Shown here piece by piece: positions 56,104-64,000 of a stretch of DNA of 64,000 nt; within the stretch, counting starts at the first letter, position 1; each line of letters starts with the position of its first letter. The position numbers and the translations under genes were made by a program. The stretch spans positions 496,001 to 560,000 of the forward strand of contig CBDCYH010000002.1 of NCBI GenBank assembly GCA_965224105.1. Reading direction: 5' to 3'. This DNA comes from CBDCYH01 sp965224105. Lineage in GTDB: Bacteria > Bacteroidota > Rhodothermia > Rhodothermales > JABDKH01. Below the pieces are notes generated by a model that searched no databases, was not told the origin of the DNA, and was given only the letters and a program-made list of their open reading frames with translations.

Positions 56104-56725
56104 CGTCCAGCTGATCCTTCTTCTCTTTCATCCACGCTACAAATCCCCGGTTGCGTAAGCTATGGTGGTTGTTATCCTTGCGATAGCGCCACTCGGTCGA
56201 TTCGGGTTGTGGATTTTTCACGTTCGCCAGGTAGTCTAATCGATCTCGTAACCGTTCCGCTGGTACGAGCAGCCGATCCATTCCAAAAATTGCCTCCGAA
56301 CGATCTTGAAAAGTGAGGTCGTATTCCTTGGACATGATGATCGCCTCTTCCGGGCAGACCTCTTCGCAAAAACCGCAATAGATGCATCGGAGCATATTGA
56401 TCTCAAACCACTTGGGTTCTCTCTCTTTTGCTCCTTCGATCTCGTGGGACTGCATGGAAATTGCCATGGGCGGGCATGCCTTCGCGCAAAGATTGCAGGA
56501 CACGCATCGCGGCTTACCCTCCTCTTCAACGAGAACCGGGCGACCCCGGTATCCATCTGGGGGAATCCATTGCTCGTCGGGATACTCAAACGTATACGAT
56601 GGCTCCTTCACCATTTTGCGGAAAGAATAGCCAAGGCCTTTGAAAACTTCGGGCAAGAAAAGTCGCTCCCAGAAGTTGAGCTTTCTCTCGTTCTTCGGGC
56701 TTGTGTTCTTGGGTATCCCTGGCAT
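56093..56725 (-). CDS. nuoI: NADH-quinone oxidoreductase subunit I (stand-alone)
   Basis: A 210-residue iron-sulfur protein with two complete [4Fe-4S] motifs: Cys74, 77, 80, 84 (CVSCNLCAKACPPMAI) and Cys114, 117, 120, 124 (CIYCGFCEEVCPEEAI). The FEYPDEQWIPPDGYRGRPVL segment before the first motif is typical of NuoI. It would carry electrons through clusters N6a and N6b of complex I. No other nuo gene is in the window; it lies between der and a DinB-like gene, so the rest of complex I is encoded elsewhere. Confidence 0.92.
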   Translation of the reverse strand: MPGIPKNTSPKNERKLNFWERLFLPEVFKGLGYSFRKMVKEPSYTFEYPDEQWIPPDGYRGRPVLVEEEGKPRCVSCNLCAKACPPMAISMQSHEIEGAKEREPKWFEINMLRCIYCGFCEEVCPEEAIIMSKEYDLTFQDRSEAIFGMDRLLVPAERLRDRLDYLANVKNPQPESTEWRYRKDNNHHSLRNRGFVAWMKEKKDQLDDVH

Positions 56726-56785
56726 TACACTTCAGAAAATGTGACGGATTGGAGGCACGAAGATACTAAAGCGAACGGGCGACTG

Positions 56786-58090
56786 CTACTTCTTGCGGAA
56801 CGAAATGGTAACCGGAACACCCGTGAACGGATACTTCTCTCGAATTTTATTTTCCAGGTATCGCCTGTAGGATTCCTGGATTCCCTGCGGATAGTTGCAG
56901 AAGAATGCAAACACAGGCGGCGCCGTTTTCACTTGGGAGACGTATTTGATCTTGACGTGCCGGTCGCGATAACTCGGCGGATGATGAGCTTCGAAAGCAG
57001 CCTGCATTAGTTCGTTGAGCTCGGAAGTCGGGACCCGGTACTCGCGCCAGTGTTGCACGTCCAGCGCAGTGTCGAGCACGGTGTTGATTCTCTTTTTCGT
57101 AAGCGCCGAGATAAACAGGATCGGAATGTAGTTCATTGTCCGCAGTCGCTCCCTAATCGCCCGGGCCATATCCCTCGCAGTATTGGATTCCTTCTCCAGA
57201 GCATCCCACTTGTTGACGGCAATGATCATCCCTTTGTTAAGCTCCTCGGCACGCTTCAGGACTTTGATGTCTTGAGACTCCAGGCCCGTCTCGGCATCCA
57301 GCAACAAAACCGCAACCCGACATGATTCGATCGCGCGTTGCGTTCGAAGGAGAGAATAGAATTCGACGTTCTCTCTAACGCGACTCTTTCTTCTCAGGCC
57401 AGCCGTATCTACAAGCGTGATTGCTTTGCCGTGATACGTTATGTGGGCGTCAATACTGTCTCTTGTCGTTCCACTTTCGTCATTTACGATTGAACGCTCC
57501 TCGCCCAGGAAAGCATTTGTCAGTGATGATTTTCCAACATTCGGCCTGCCTACGATTGCCAAACGCAGCGCATCTGGCGCGGCGACTTCCTCTTCGCCCG
57601 ATGGCAGGATCGCGACAACCGCATCAAGGAGGTCTCCGGTTCCGGTTCCGTTGACGGATGAAATGGGATAGACATCCCCAAGCCCAAATTCGTAAAACTC
57701 ACTTGCCCCCCATCCTATTTTCGGATTGTCGGATTTGTTGGCAACGATGAAAGTTGGTTTTGCCGTCTTGCGTAGCAGCTCGGCAACCTGGAGGTCGAGA
57801 TCCGTAATGCCCGTCAGTACATCGACCATGAACAGAATTACATCCGCCTCGACTACGGCGATCCGGACCTGCTCGGTAATGGAGGCTTGCACCGGTTCGG
57901 ATGAGTTCTCGACGTATCCACCCGTGTCGACGACGGAAAAAGTTCTTCCATTCCATTCACCCTCCCCGTACACGCGATCGCGCGTAACGCCGGGTTCATC
58001 ATGGACAATGGATTTCCGACTTTCGGTCAGTCGGTTGAAGAATGTAGACTTGCCGACATTTGGCCTCCCCACAATTGCTACCAGAGGCAT
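56786..58090 (-). CDS. der: ribosome-biogenesis GTPase Der (EngA)
   Basis: A 434-residue protein with two tandem GTPase domains. Domain 1: GRPNVGKSTFFNRL, DEPGVTRDRVYG, DTGGY, NKSD. Domain 2: GRPNVGKSSLTNAF, DESGTTRDSIDAH, DTAGLRRKSRV, NKWD. A C-terminal KH-like domain ends VFAFFCNYPQGIQESYRRYL. It is needed for maturation of the 50S ribosomal subunit. The start ATG at 58090 directly follows the stop codon of the EcsC-family gene with no spacer. Confidence 0.98.
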   Translation of the reverse strand: MPLVAIVGRPNVGKSTFFNRLTESRKSIVHDEPGVTRDRVYGEGEWNGRTFSVVDTGGYVENSSEPVQASITEQVRIAVVEADVILFMVDVLTGITDLDLQVAELLRKTAKPTFIVANKSDNPKIGWGASEFYEFGLGDVYPISSVNGTGTGDLLDAVVAILPSGEEEVAAPDALRLAIVGRPNVGKSSLTNAFLGEERSIVNDESGTTRDSIDAHITYHGKAITLVDTAGLRRKSRVRENVEFYSLLRTQRAIESCRVAVLLLDAETGLESQDIKVLKRAEELNKGMIIAVNKWDALEKESNTARDMARAIRERLRTMNYIPILFISALTKKRINTVLDTALDVQHWREYRVPTSELNELMQAAFEAHHPPSYRDRHVKIKYVSQVKTAPPVFAFFCNYPQGIQESYRRYLENKIREKYPFTGVPVTISFRKK

Positions 58091-58906
58091 CTACAATCTG
58101 TCTTTGCGTTCCAGGTACAGTGCGCGAAAAAGCATATAGGCCGCTTCAGCAGTTTCCATGGTAAACCAGTAGTTCACTCCTGCGCCAACTGCGGCTCCCG
58201 CGATGGGTACCACCTGGGCGAGCTTTTTCCCAAGTACACTTTTGATTATTTCGCGCGGCGCATGTCGGGTTTGTTCACTGAAGGCGCTTCGCAGTTTTCC
58301 CTTATACTCGAGGTCATTCGCAAATGCCGCACCCGCGACACTAATTTCACGCAGCGCATCAGCCTTGGCCGTGCGCCCACGGGAGGTTGCGACGTTGAAA
58401 ATCGAAAGAACCAACGGCTGAAACTCCTGTCCGGTAACATCGAACCCATACGCTGCGCCTATTTGTTGGATCAAGCGTAGGTTGATAGTAAATAGAAGGG
58501 GGATGTCGGCAGCGATAAGTGCGATACCTCCAAGTCCTGTACCCCCGCCCTCTACCGCAGCAAGAATCGCATTCTGACTGAACAAGCTCTTTGCCAACTC
58601 GTCGAGTTCTTCGAGCGAGTGATCTCTCAAATCTTCCAGATCCTCAACCTCGATCCCGAGAGAAACGGCCTTGTCGACAAGGTCGTTTGGATCATGCGTC
58701 CATTCGGAGGCATTGTTGAGCAGAGATAGAAATTGCGTGACCAGATAATCCGCCTGCTCCTCTCCGTCGGGGCTAACAATTTTGTCCACGACCCAATCGA
58801 CTGGCTGCATTGCCCAGTTGATGACTACGGACACCAGCGAGCCGTCATCCTTCTGCCACTTCTCGATTTCTCGCTGGACTCCCCTTTCGTACGAAGTTAG
58901 TTTCAT
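58091..58906 (-). CDS. EcsC-family protein
   Basis: A 271-residue protein of the EcsC family: MKLTSYERGVQREIEKWQ at the N-terminus, a central Gly-rich hydrophobic stretch (AAVEGGGTGLGGIALIAADIPLLFTINLRL) and a second hydrophobic stretch (VVPIAGAAVGAGVNYWF). EcsC is encoded with the EcsAB ABC transporter in some bacteria, but no such transporter is here. Function unknown. Its stop abuts the der start, suggesting translational coupling. Confidence 0.88.
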   Translation of the reverse strand: MKLTSYERGVQREIEKWQKDDGSLVSVVINWAMQPVDWVVDKIVSPDGEEQADYLVTQFLSLLNNASEWTHDPNDLVDKAVSLGIEVEDLEDLRDHSLEELDELAKSLFSQNAILAAVEGGGTGLGGIALIAADIPLLFTINLRLIQQIGAAYGFDVTGQEFQPLVLSIFNVATSRGRTAKADALREISVAGAAFANDLEYKGKLRSAFSEQTRHAPREIIKSVLGKKLAQVVPIAGAAVGAGVNYWFTMETAEAAYMLFRALYLERKDRL

Positions 58907-58948
58907 TTCATTCTCCTGTGGAGCGTGAAGTTACGGCAGGCGGGTACC

Positions 58949-58982
58949 AAAAAAAATGTCGCCCCGAGGACCGAGGCGACAT
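58949..58982 (-). terminator. Rho-independent terminator after the sigma-54 response regulator
   Basis: On the minus strand, TGTCGCC (complement of 58975-58981) pairs with GGCGACA (complement of 58957-58963), with an 11-nt loop, followed by eight T residues (complement of 58949-58956). It lies 22 bp after the stop of the response regulator gene. Confidence 0.85.
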
Positions 58983-59003
58983 TAGAATCTGCGCGTGAAA
59001 ACC

Positions 59004-60482
59004 CTACTTCATGAGTTGGTATTTCTTCAACAGCCGATACATCGTCGCCCGGCCGATGCCAAGCTCAACCGCCGCTCTGTCAACATTTCCCTCGCAGAGG
59101 CGGTATGCTCGTTCGATCGCCTGCCTTTTCAGGTCTTCGAGCGACATGATCTCGTCTCCGTCTCGACCAAGTGTAACTCCCCCGAGACGAATTTCTGAAG
59201 GGTCGTAGTCCTGTGTACTGTCGCTGGCCATTTCGGGTTGCACCGCATGGAAGCGGCCTTCGGATGCATCCGCCAACGTCACTCTTTCATTCCACGGAGA
59301 AATACCGCTCGGTTTGTTGATCATCAGGTCGCTTGCAGAGATATCATCGCTATCGGAAATAAGAATGGATCGCTCAACTGCGCTCTTGAGCTCACGGACA
59401 TTCCCCGGCCACGAGTACTCCATAATCGCGCGCCTGGCTTCTCCGGAAAGTCGCTTGGCTGCAAACTCCGGGTGGTCACTCATGTAGTCTTTCAGGAAAT
59501 GGTTTGCCAATCGAACGATGTCATCCGCACGTTCGCGAAGAGGTGGTAAAACTATTGGGAACTGATACAAACGATAGTACAGGTCCTCTCTGAATTTACC
59601 CTGCTCGATTAACTTCACGACGTCCTTGTTCGTCGCAGAAATTACTCGGGCGTCAAACTTGATTGTCTCGTTTCCACCGACCCTGGTGATCTCAAACGAC
59701 TGCAACGCGCGAAGCAATTTTGCCTGCAGGTCTAGATCGAGTTCACCGATTTCGTCGAGAAATATGGTTCCGCCGTCGGCCTGCTCGAACTTCCCGATCT
59801 TGCGAGCGTGGGCACCGGTAAACGACCCTTTCTCGTGACCAAAAAATTCGCTCTCCATGAGCTCACGCGGAATAGCGGCGCAGTTGACCACGACGAACGG
59901 ACCTTTCTTACGGTCGGATCCATAGTGAATAGCTTTTGCAACCAGCTCTTTTCCGGTCCCGCTCTCACCAACAATAGCTACGGTTAGATCGCCCCGCAGC
60001 GCCTTTTCCATTGTCTTGTAGACAGAGCGCATTGCGTTGCTCTCGCCAACTATTCCGCCGATGCTGTATTTCTTTTTCACAACACCGCGAAGGTTGTCGA
60101 GCTCACGTGACATTCGCTCTTTCTCTACGATGTTCCGCACAACGGAGTCGAGCTTCACCATGTCGTCCTGACCCTTGGTGATGTAATCGATCGCACCTTT
60201 CTGCATTGCTGTTACTGCAGTGTCAATGACACCTTGTGCCGAAACCATTACAACGGGTACGGACTCGTACTTTTCCTTGATGATTTCCAGCGTCTTCATG
60301 CCACCGATTCCCGGCATCATGATATCGAGCAGCACCAGGCTGGGCTGTTCGTTCATTTGCTCAAGAGCTTCCTCTCCACTTCCAAAGACGGCTACGTCAA
60401 GATCAGGATTCTTGCCCAGGCGATAGCTTAGTAGCCGGGAATAGTGCTGGTCGTCATCGACAACGAAAACCTTGAATTTCAT
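59004..60482 (-). CDS. NtrC-family sigma-54-dependent response regulator
   Basis: A 492-residue regulator. Receiver domain about 1-120 with phospho-acceptor Asp53 (LVLLDIMMPG) and acidic pocket Asp9-11. AAA+ domain about 140-380 with Walker A GESGTGKE at 172-179, the sigma-54 contact loop GSFTGA at 219-224, and FLDEIGELD as Walker B. The C-terminal Fis-type helix-turn-helix is NVDRAAVELGIGRATMYRLL. ATG 60482 is chosen because the receiver begins there; the frame runs on to 60575. No histidine kinase is adjacent. A terminator follows. Confidence 0.96.
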   Translation of the reverse strand: MKFKVFVVDDDQHYSRLLSYRLGKNPDLDVAVFGSGEEALEQMNEQPSLVLLDIMMPGIGGMKTLEIIKEKYESVPVVMVSAQGVIDTAVTAMQKGAIDYITKGQDDMVKLDSVVRNIVEKERMSRELDNLRGVVKKKYSIGGIVGESNAMRSVYKTMEKALRGDLTVAIVGESGTGKELVAKAIHYGSDRKKGPFVVVNCAAIPRELMESEFFGHEKGSFTGAHARKIGKFEQADGGTIFLDEIGELDLDLQAKLLRALQSFEITRVGGNETIKFDARVISATNKDVVKLIEQGKFREDLYYRLYQFPIVLPPLRERADDIVRLANHFLKDYMSDHPEFAAKRLSGEARRAIMEYSWPGNVRELKSAVERSILISDSDDISASDLMINKPSGISPWNERVTLADASEGRFHAVQPEMASDSTQDYDPSEIRLGGVTLGRDGDEIMSLEDLKRQAIERAYRLCEGNVDRAAVELGIGRATMYRLLKKYQLMK

Positions 60483-60595
60483 TTTACTCCAACTGGATGG
60501 CAGCAACACGGAGTACGTATCACTTTGAGAATCTCCCAGCTGGTTTCGGCCGAAGTGGCTCAGTCTTAAGACCATGCCCCACTCGGATCAGGCGA

Positions 60596-61414
60596 TTAGG
60601 AAAGAATAAAGAGGCCTAGTAGACCCGCGGCAAAGCAGTAAAACGCAAAATATTGGAGTTTGCCTCTCCGGACGACATCGAGCAGCAACTTGATGGCAAT
60701 AACCCCTGAAATGTAGGCGACCAATGTGCCAACAACGATGGGTACCGCTCCAATGCTAAGTCCACCTGAGAAGGCATCCAGACTTTTCAAAAGAGTGGCA
60801 CCGAGCACCACCGGGAGCAACATCAGAAAAGAGAAGTTGGCCGCACGCTCCGGCTCCACATTCATGTAAAGCGCCGAACAAATGGTAGAACCGGATCTGG
60901 AGATTCCCGGAATCATCGCTGCAGATTGGGCGATCCCCATGAATAGCGCCTTCACCGGGGTTAACTTTCCGGACGGATTCTTCCGCAATACGGTTAGCAA
61001 CAACAACAGTCCTGTTACCAACAGCATCCCGCAAACAAACTTGGGATCAGAAAACTTCGACTCCAGAAAATCAGAAAACAGTATGTACACAATCCCGGTG
61101 GGGATAAGCGTAATTAAGATGAACAAGGCATGACGAAAGGGCTCTGAACTCGAGTAGCTTTGGCTGATCGTTGTCGGTGACGCAATCGCTTTAAAAAACT
61201 CGCGGATCAGTGCGAGGATGTCACGCCAGTAGATGGTGATAATGCTTAGCACAGTACCAAAGTGAACGAAAATCTCGAAGGCGACGTTGTCGGACGCGGC
61301 TGTCTCAACGCCGAGCAGGTACTTGGCCAGAACAAGGTGACCCGAGGAAGAGACAGGCAGGAACTCTGTTAGTCCTTGAATCAACCCAAGCAGCGCAGCA
61401 TGCCAAATACTCAT
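60596..61414 (-). CDS. uppP: undecaprenyl-diphosphatase UppP/BacA
   Basis: A 272-residue membrane enzyme with about eight helices. It carries GLTEFLPVSSSGHLVL (Glu17, His26) and MIPGISRSGSTIC, the two conserved motifs that form the active site of BacA/UppP. It dephosphorylates undecaprenyl diphosphate so the lipid carrier can be reused in cell-wall synthesis. Its start overlaps the end of the NFACT gene by 4 bp. Confidence 0.97.
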   Translation of the reverse strand: MSIWHAALLGLIQGLTEFLPVSSSGHLVLAKYLLGVETAASDNVAFEIFVHFGTVLSIITIYWRDILALIREFFKAIASPTTISQSYSSSEPFRHALFILITLIPTGIVYILFSDFLESKFSDPKFVCGMLLVTGLLLLLTVLRKNPSGKLTPVKALFMGIAQSAAMIPGISRSGSTICSALYMNVEPERAANFSFLMLLPVVLGATLLKSLDAFSGGLSIGAVPIVVGTLVAYISGVIAIKLLLDVVRRGKLQYFAFYCFAAGLLGLFILS

Positions 61415-63042
61415 TCTTTCTCTGTTGGAAGTCCGGGCTCCACGAGCAACACGTCTTCGTTAGTTACAATTGCCTGGCCGGGATTCCCGCGACGGGCTTT
61501 GCGAACGTATTTCTTCTGGGTCACAATCACTGGTGCCAACTTACTCCCTTTTGCTTTGCTGTAATACGCTGCGATACGGGCAGCGCCCTCGATCGCGGCT
61601 GGTTGCGGTTTCTTATTTTTGTCCTTCACTACCAGGACTACATGCGAACCTGGAAAACCCCGTGCGTGGAACCAATAGTCATGCGGTGAGGCATGCTTGA
61701 AAGTAAGTTCATCGTTTTGGCGAGAATTCTTCCCGACCAGTATAGTATACCCTTCCACCTCAAACCTTCGATAGGGCAAGGTGTTTTCTTCGGTCGACTT
61801 CGGGAATAACCGGTCCAGCGTCGATTCGTTCGTGGCTTCAAACTGCTTCAGCATTTCGATAGTATCAACCTGTTCCAATTCCTCAATGAGCGTTTGCGTT
61901 TCTTCCAAGTGGCGTTCCAGGTCAACTGACCGGGAGGTACCCTCTTCCAGCGCCCCTTTAACTTTGTTGGACTTTTGATAATACCTCTGTGCATTTTCCA
62001 GGATCGACAGCTTGGGATCAAGTGGAATGTCTTCCTCGCCAGACCCAAAGAGATCCTGCACAATCAATCGCGTCTTGCCCCGCTCACTTAAGCTTGATTG
62101 CGCCATCAAGAGGTGACCCCACTTCTCGAAAATCTCCGCTCGATCTTTCTTTGCAAGCTGTGCGCGGATTCCCTCCAAAGACTTGCCCAACCTGTCTGCC
62201 CGCTTCTTAAGCGGCTTCGACAGGGCATCCCGCCTAACCTCAAACCGGGCGCGGTCAAACCCCCGCACATAGTGTTCGCGACACAACTCGTCGACAGTGT
62301 CAAACGTCCGGCGCTCTTCAGCCCCGAGGTGTCGCATCTCGATAGTCGATACGGTAGTCACGGGCGATGTCATGTACATGCGCGCGGAACCGTTTTTACT
62401 CTCCTCGACTATGGAGTTGGCCTCACGCAGCAAAAGCTCAGACAAGGGTGGCGCCTCCCCGTTGGTTTTTATCTCTTCGGCAAACCGATGCTCGAGCTCT
62501 GAAAGCATAGTCTGTGAGAACGCAACAAACTTTTTCCTCAGAGTACCCGTGAGCTGAGAGCCCTGCCACTCCTGGAGGTTGAGCTCCGCAGTGCCCGAAG
62601 GCCACCGGGCCTGGCGGAACTCTGGTAGTGACTCTCCGATGAACCGCCGGTGGTAACCAAAGGCGTCTTCGATAAGGCCGCCGGTCGCGAGGAGAACACT
62701 CCCGGTGTTTCCAAAACAGACGATGATTAGCTCGCTCCCGTTGTCTAACCGACATGCCAATGCGCGATCTCCATTCACGCACGTGACACTGGTGATTTTC
62801 TTCCCGTGGCATGCAGGGAGGAGGTCCGTCACATTTTTGCGAGGTTTACCAACGCGGTTGGATCTGAACAAATATCGAAGCGGGCCCTTCGTGCCAACCC
62901 GCAGCGCTGACAACGAGTCACCGGAGCAAACTATAGTTAGCTCATCCGCTTGCTGGGAATAGATGTCTGAAATTTCTGCATTCCGCAGAAGGGCATCCCA
63001 CTCTGTGGCTAATCGTTCGAGCAGAAAGGTGGTGTCGGTCAC
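61411..63042 (-). CDS. rqcH: NFACT/RqcH-family protein (Rqc2 homologue)
   Basis: A 543-residue protein with the NFACT layout: N-terminal domain (about 1-215; the VCFGNTGSVLLA segment matches the LFGxxSNIIL region of RqcH only loosely), helical coiled-coil middle (about 265-410), and the C-terminal NFACT-R domain (LPYRRFEVEGYTILVGKNSRQN, FKHASPHDYWFHARGFPGSHVVL). In RqcH and Rqc2 the family recruits tRNA to stalled 50S subunits and adds C-terminal Ala tails. The N-terminal motif is divergent, so tailing activity is likely but not certain. It overlaps its neighbours on both sides by 4 bp. Confidence 0.87.
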   Translation of the reverse strand: MTDTTFLLERLATEWDALLRNAEISDIYSQQADELTIVCSGDSLSALRVGTKGPLRYLFRSNRVGKPRKNVTDLLPACHGKKITSVTCVNGDRALACRLDNGSELIIVCFGNTGSVLLATGGLIEDAFGYHRRFIGESLPEFRQARWPSGTAELNLQEWQGSQLTGTLRKKFVAFSQTMLSELEHRFAEEIKTNGEAPPLSELLLREANSIVEESKNGSARMYMTSPVTTVSTIEMRHLGAEERRTFDTVDELCREHYVRGFDRARFEVRRDALSKPLKKRADRLGKSLEGIRAQLAKKDRAEIFEKWGHLLMAQSSLSERGKTRLIVQDLFGSGEEDIPLDPKLSILENAQRYYQKSNKVKGALEEGTSRSVDLERHLEETQTLIEELEQVDTIEMLKQFEATNESTLDRLFPKSTEENTLPYRRFEVEGYTILVGKNSRQNDELTFKHASPHDYWFHARGFPGSHVVLVVKDKNKKPQPAAIEGAARIAAYYSKAKGSKLAPVIVTQKKYVRKARRGNPGQAIVTNEDVLLVEPGLPTEKE

Positions 63043-63377
63043 GCGGAAGTTTTCGCTGGAGCAATGCGCGACTCAACGACGATGGACAGGACCCAGATGA
63101 GCGCCCATCCGGCAGCCAGGAGGTACTCTTTACCAAACAGCAGCAGCGCGACGTTCGCCCCATAAAGCAGGTGGTAAACAACCGCTGGCACTCCGGATAC
63201 CGCTTTCCTCATTTTGGGCACACTCCGCGCACCAGCAACAGCGATGAGCTTCAACGCAACCATTAGCGGCGTATAAATGAGAATAACCCACCGGGCCCAC
63301 TCTGCACCAGTGATTACCATCGTAATGATGACCCCGAGGATAATCAGGTCCAGTATGATCGATTTGATCCAGCTCAC
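63039..63377 (-). CDS. small membrane protein of unknown function
   Basis: A 112-residue protein with four hydrophobic segments (about 6-25, 28-48, 65-82, 88-105). No family is recognised. Its stop overlaps the start of the NFACT gene by 4 bp (ATGA arrangement), which suggests translational coupling with the NFACT and uppP genes downstream. Confidence 0.75.
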   Translation of the reverse strand: MSWIKSIILDLIILGVIITMVITGAEWARWVILIYTPLMVALKLIAVAGARSVPKMRKAVSGVPAVVYHLLYGANVALLLFGKEYLLAAGWALIWVLSIVVESRIAPAKTSA

Positions 63378-63393
63378 TTAGGGCTTCTCCGAG

Positions 63394-64000
63394 TTAGTTG
63401 ATTTCGCTGATGAGCCTATCGAACGCCTTGTCAGCAATTTTCTCTGCAAGTTTGTCCGACAGCTCCTCCTCCATTTCCTGGATCTGCTCGTCAAGCTCAA
63501 GCTCGTCGAAGAGATCACGGTCCCTGCTCGACAGATCGAGATCTCGGTAGTCGCCATTGTACGCGCCTCTCTCAAGTTTGCGAGATACCTTCTCCTTCGC
63601 GCTCCCGTTGTACAGCGACTTACGCGACCGGACATCAAACACGCGGTAGTCCATCTCTGCGTTCAACTCCAGGGTGTATGTTTTGAAAATGTAGGTAGTG
63701 TCCTGCGGATTCCGGCCTTTTGTCCGGGCTTTGCGGGTGCGTTCGCGCACTCTTTTCTCCTCGCCGCGGTACTCGACAATCTCACCGCTGATTACAAAAT
63801 CGGCATCCATGTCCCGTCCGATCGCAATCGCCTCTGACCGGTCTATCACTCGCGAGCTGCTCGAGACCATCCGCCGTACCACCCGGCGAACTTCGGTAGG
63901 GTCCGCATAGGCGATGAATGGTGGCGGATCAGACCAATAGTCCAGTGTGAGCCTGTCGTTCAAATCTTCCAGGAGAAACCGTGGCGCATTCCTGCTTACT
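63394..64000 (-). CDS. hypothetical protein, partial (N-terminus off window)
   Basis: The frame is open from the stop at 63394 to the right edge (about 202 codons). A TTG at 63963 could be a start, but the frame continues upstream as APRFLLEDLNDRLTLDYW with no break, so the gene probably begins beyond the window. The segment RSEAIAIGRDMDADFVISGE followed by strands (YTLELNAEMDYRVFDVRSRK) resembles the fold of exported CsgG/TolB-N-like lipoproteins; the C-terminus is acidic and helical. Not firmly assigned. It ends 16 bp before the small membrane protein gene. Confidence 0.6.
   Translation of the reverse strand, partial: VSRNAPRFLLEDLNDRLTLDYWSDPPPFIAYADPTEVRRVVRRMVSSSSRVIDRSEAIAIGRDMDADFVISGEIVEYRGEEKRVRERTRKARTKGRNPQDTTYIFKTYTLELNAEMDYRVFDVRSRKSLYNGSAKEKVSRKLERGAYNGDYRDLDLSSRDRDLFDELELDEQIQEMEEELSDKLAEKIADKAFDRLISEIN

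Noticed and set aside
60545..60554. Perfect 10-bp palindrome TTCGGCCGAA upstream of the response regulator
   Set aside because: Too short and alone to call an operator; expected by chance at this length scale.

Overview
The window looks like a chromosomal segment from a Gram-negative bacterium of the Bacteroidota/Rhodothermota/Balneolota kind. Reasons: an adjacent SusC/SusD pair, type IX secretion (T9SS) C-terminal sorting tails (one with the YPNPFNP signature), a PorV/PorQ-family protein, many lipobox signal peptides, few clear Shine-Dalgarno sites, and GC content near 50-55% by eye. The YPNPFNP-type tail favours Rhodothermota or Balneolota over classical Bacteroidia, but this is inference. 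I see no rRNA, tRNA, CRISPR array, phage gene or insertion sequence.

Layout. 1-4.2 kb: a Rossmann/DUF2520 oxidoreductase running off the left edge, then on the plus strand a DUF697-SHOCT membrane protein, a CrcB/Fluc fluoride channel, and the tyrosine-degradation pair HPPD and homogentisate dioxygenase. 4.3-8.7 kb: a SusC/SusD nutrient-uptake pair closed by a strong intrinsic terminator. 8.8-23.2 kb: a plus-strand run of exported proteins of poorly known role: a lipoprotein with a long helical region and a C-terminal membrane helix, an M48 metalloprotease with TPRs, a YbjN-like secreted protein, a small lipoprotein, a terminator, then two tandem exported TPR-CHAT proteases of about 1650 residues each. 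The last 407 residues of the two CHAT proteins are nearly identical at DNA level while the TPR parts have diverged, a gene-conversion pattern. 23.2-25.6 kb: YegP-like protein, YpfJ-type zinc metallopeptidase and an endonuclease/exonuclease/phosphatase-fold protein, flanked by two kinds of short palindromic dispersed repeat.

25.6-41.1 kb: a minus-strand block read as GH13 lipoprotein, two-domain parvulin PPIase, TonB-dependent receptor, 1302-residue surface protein with Asp/Asn-rich repeats, PorV/PorQ family protein, T9SS-sorted protein with carbohydrate-binding-like modules, and GH36 alpha-galactosidase. It reads as an alpha-glucan/alpha-galactoside utilisation locus that uses PorV and T9SS components rather than SusD. 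41.2-51 kb: SGNH hydrolase-TPR protein, fasciclin lipoprotein, GH5-CBM6-T9SS glycanase, a lactone/alditol-oxidase-like flavoprotein with an odd start, a DUF3667 protein, a UPF0126/TRIC channel and a GH20 hexosaminidase lipoprotein.

50.8-64 kb: mostly minus-strand core genes: anti-sigma and ECF sigma factor, DNA polymerase III delta (holA), an APC permease (plus strand), a lipoprotein, a DinB-like helical protein, a lone nuoI, der, an EcsC-family protein, a sigma-54 response regulator, uppP, an NFACT/RqcH-family protein, a small membrane protein and a partial gene at the right edge. Several of these overlap or abut.

The two places most likely to hold something undescribed are the exported protease/TPR-CHAT run (8.8-23.2 kb) and the SusD-less, PorV-linked glycan locus (25.6-41.1 kb).
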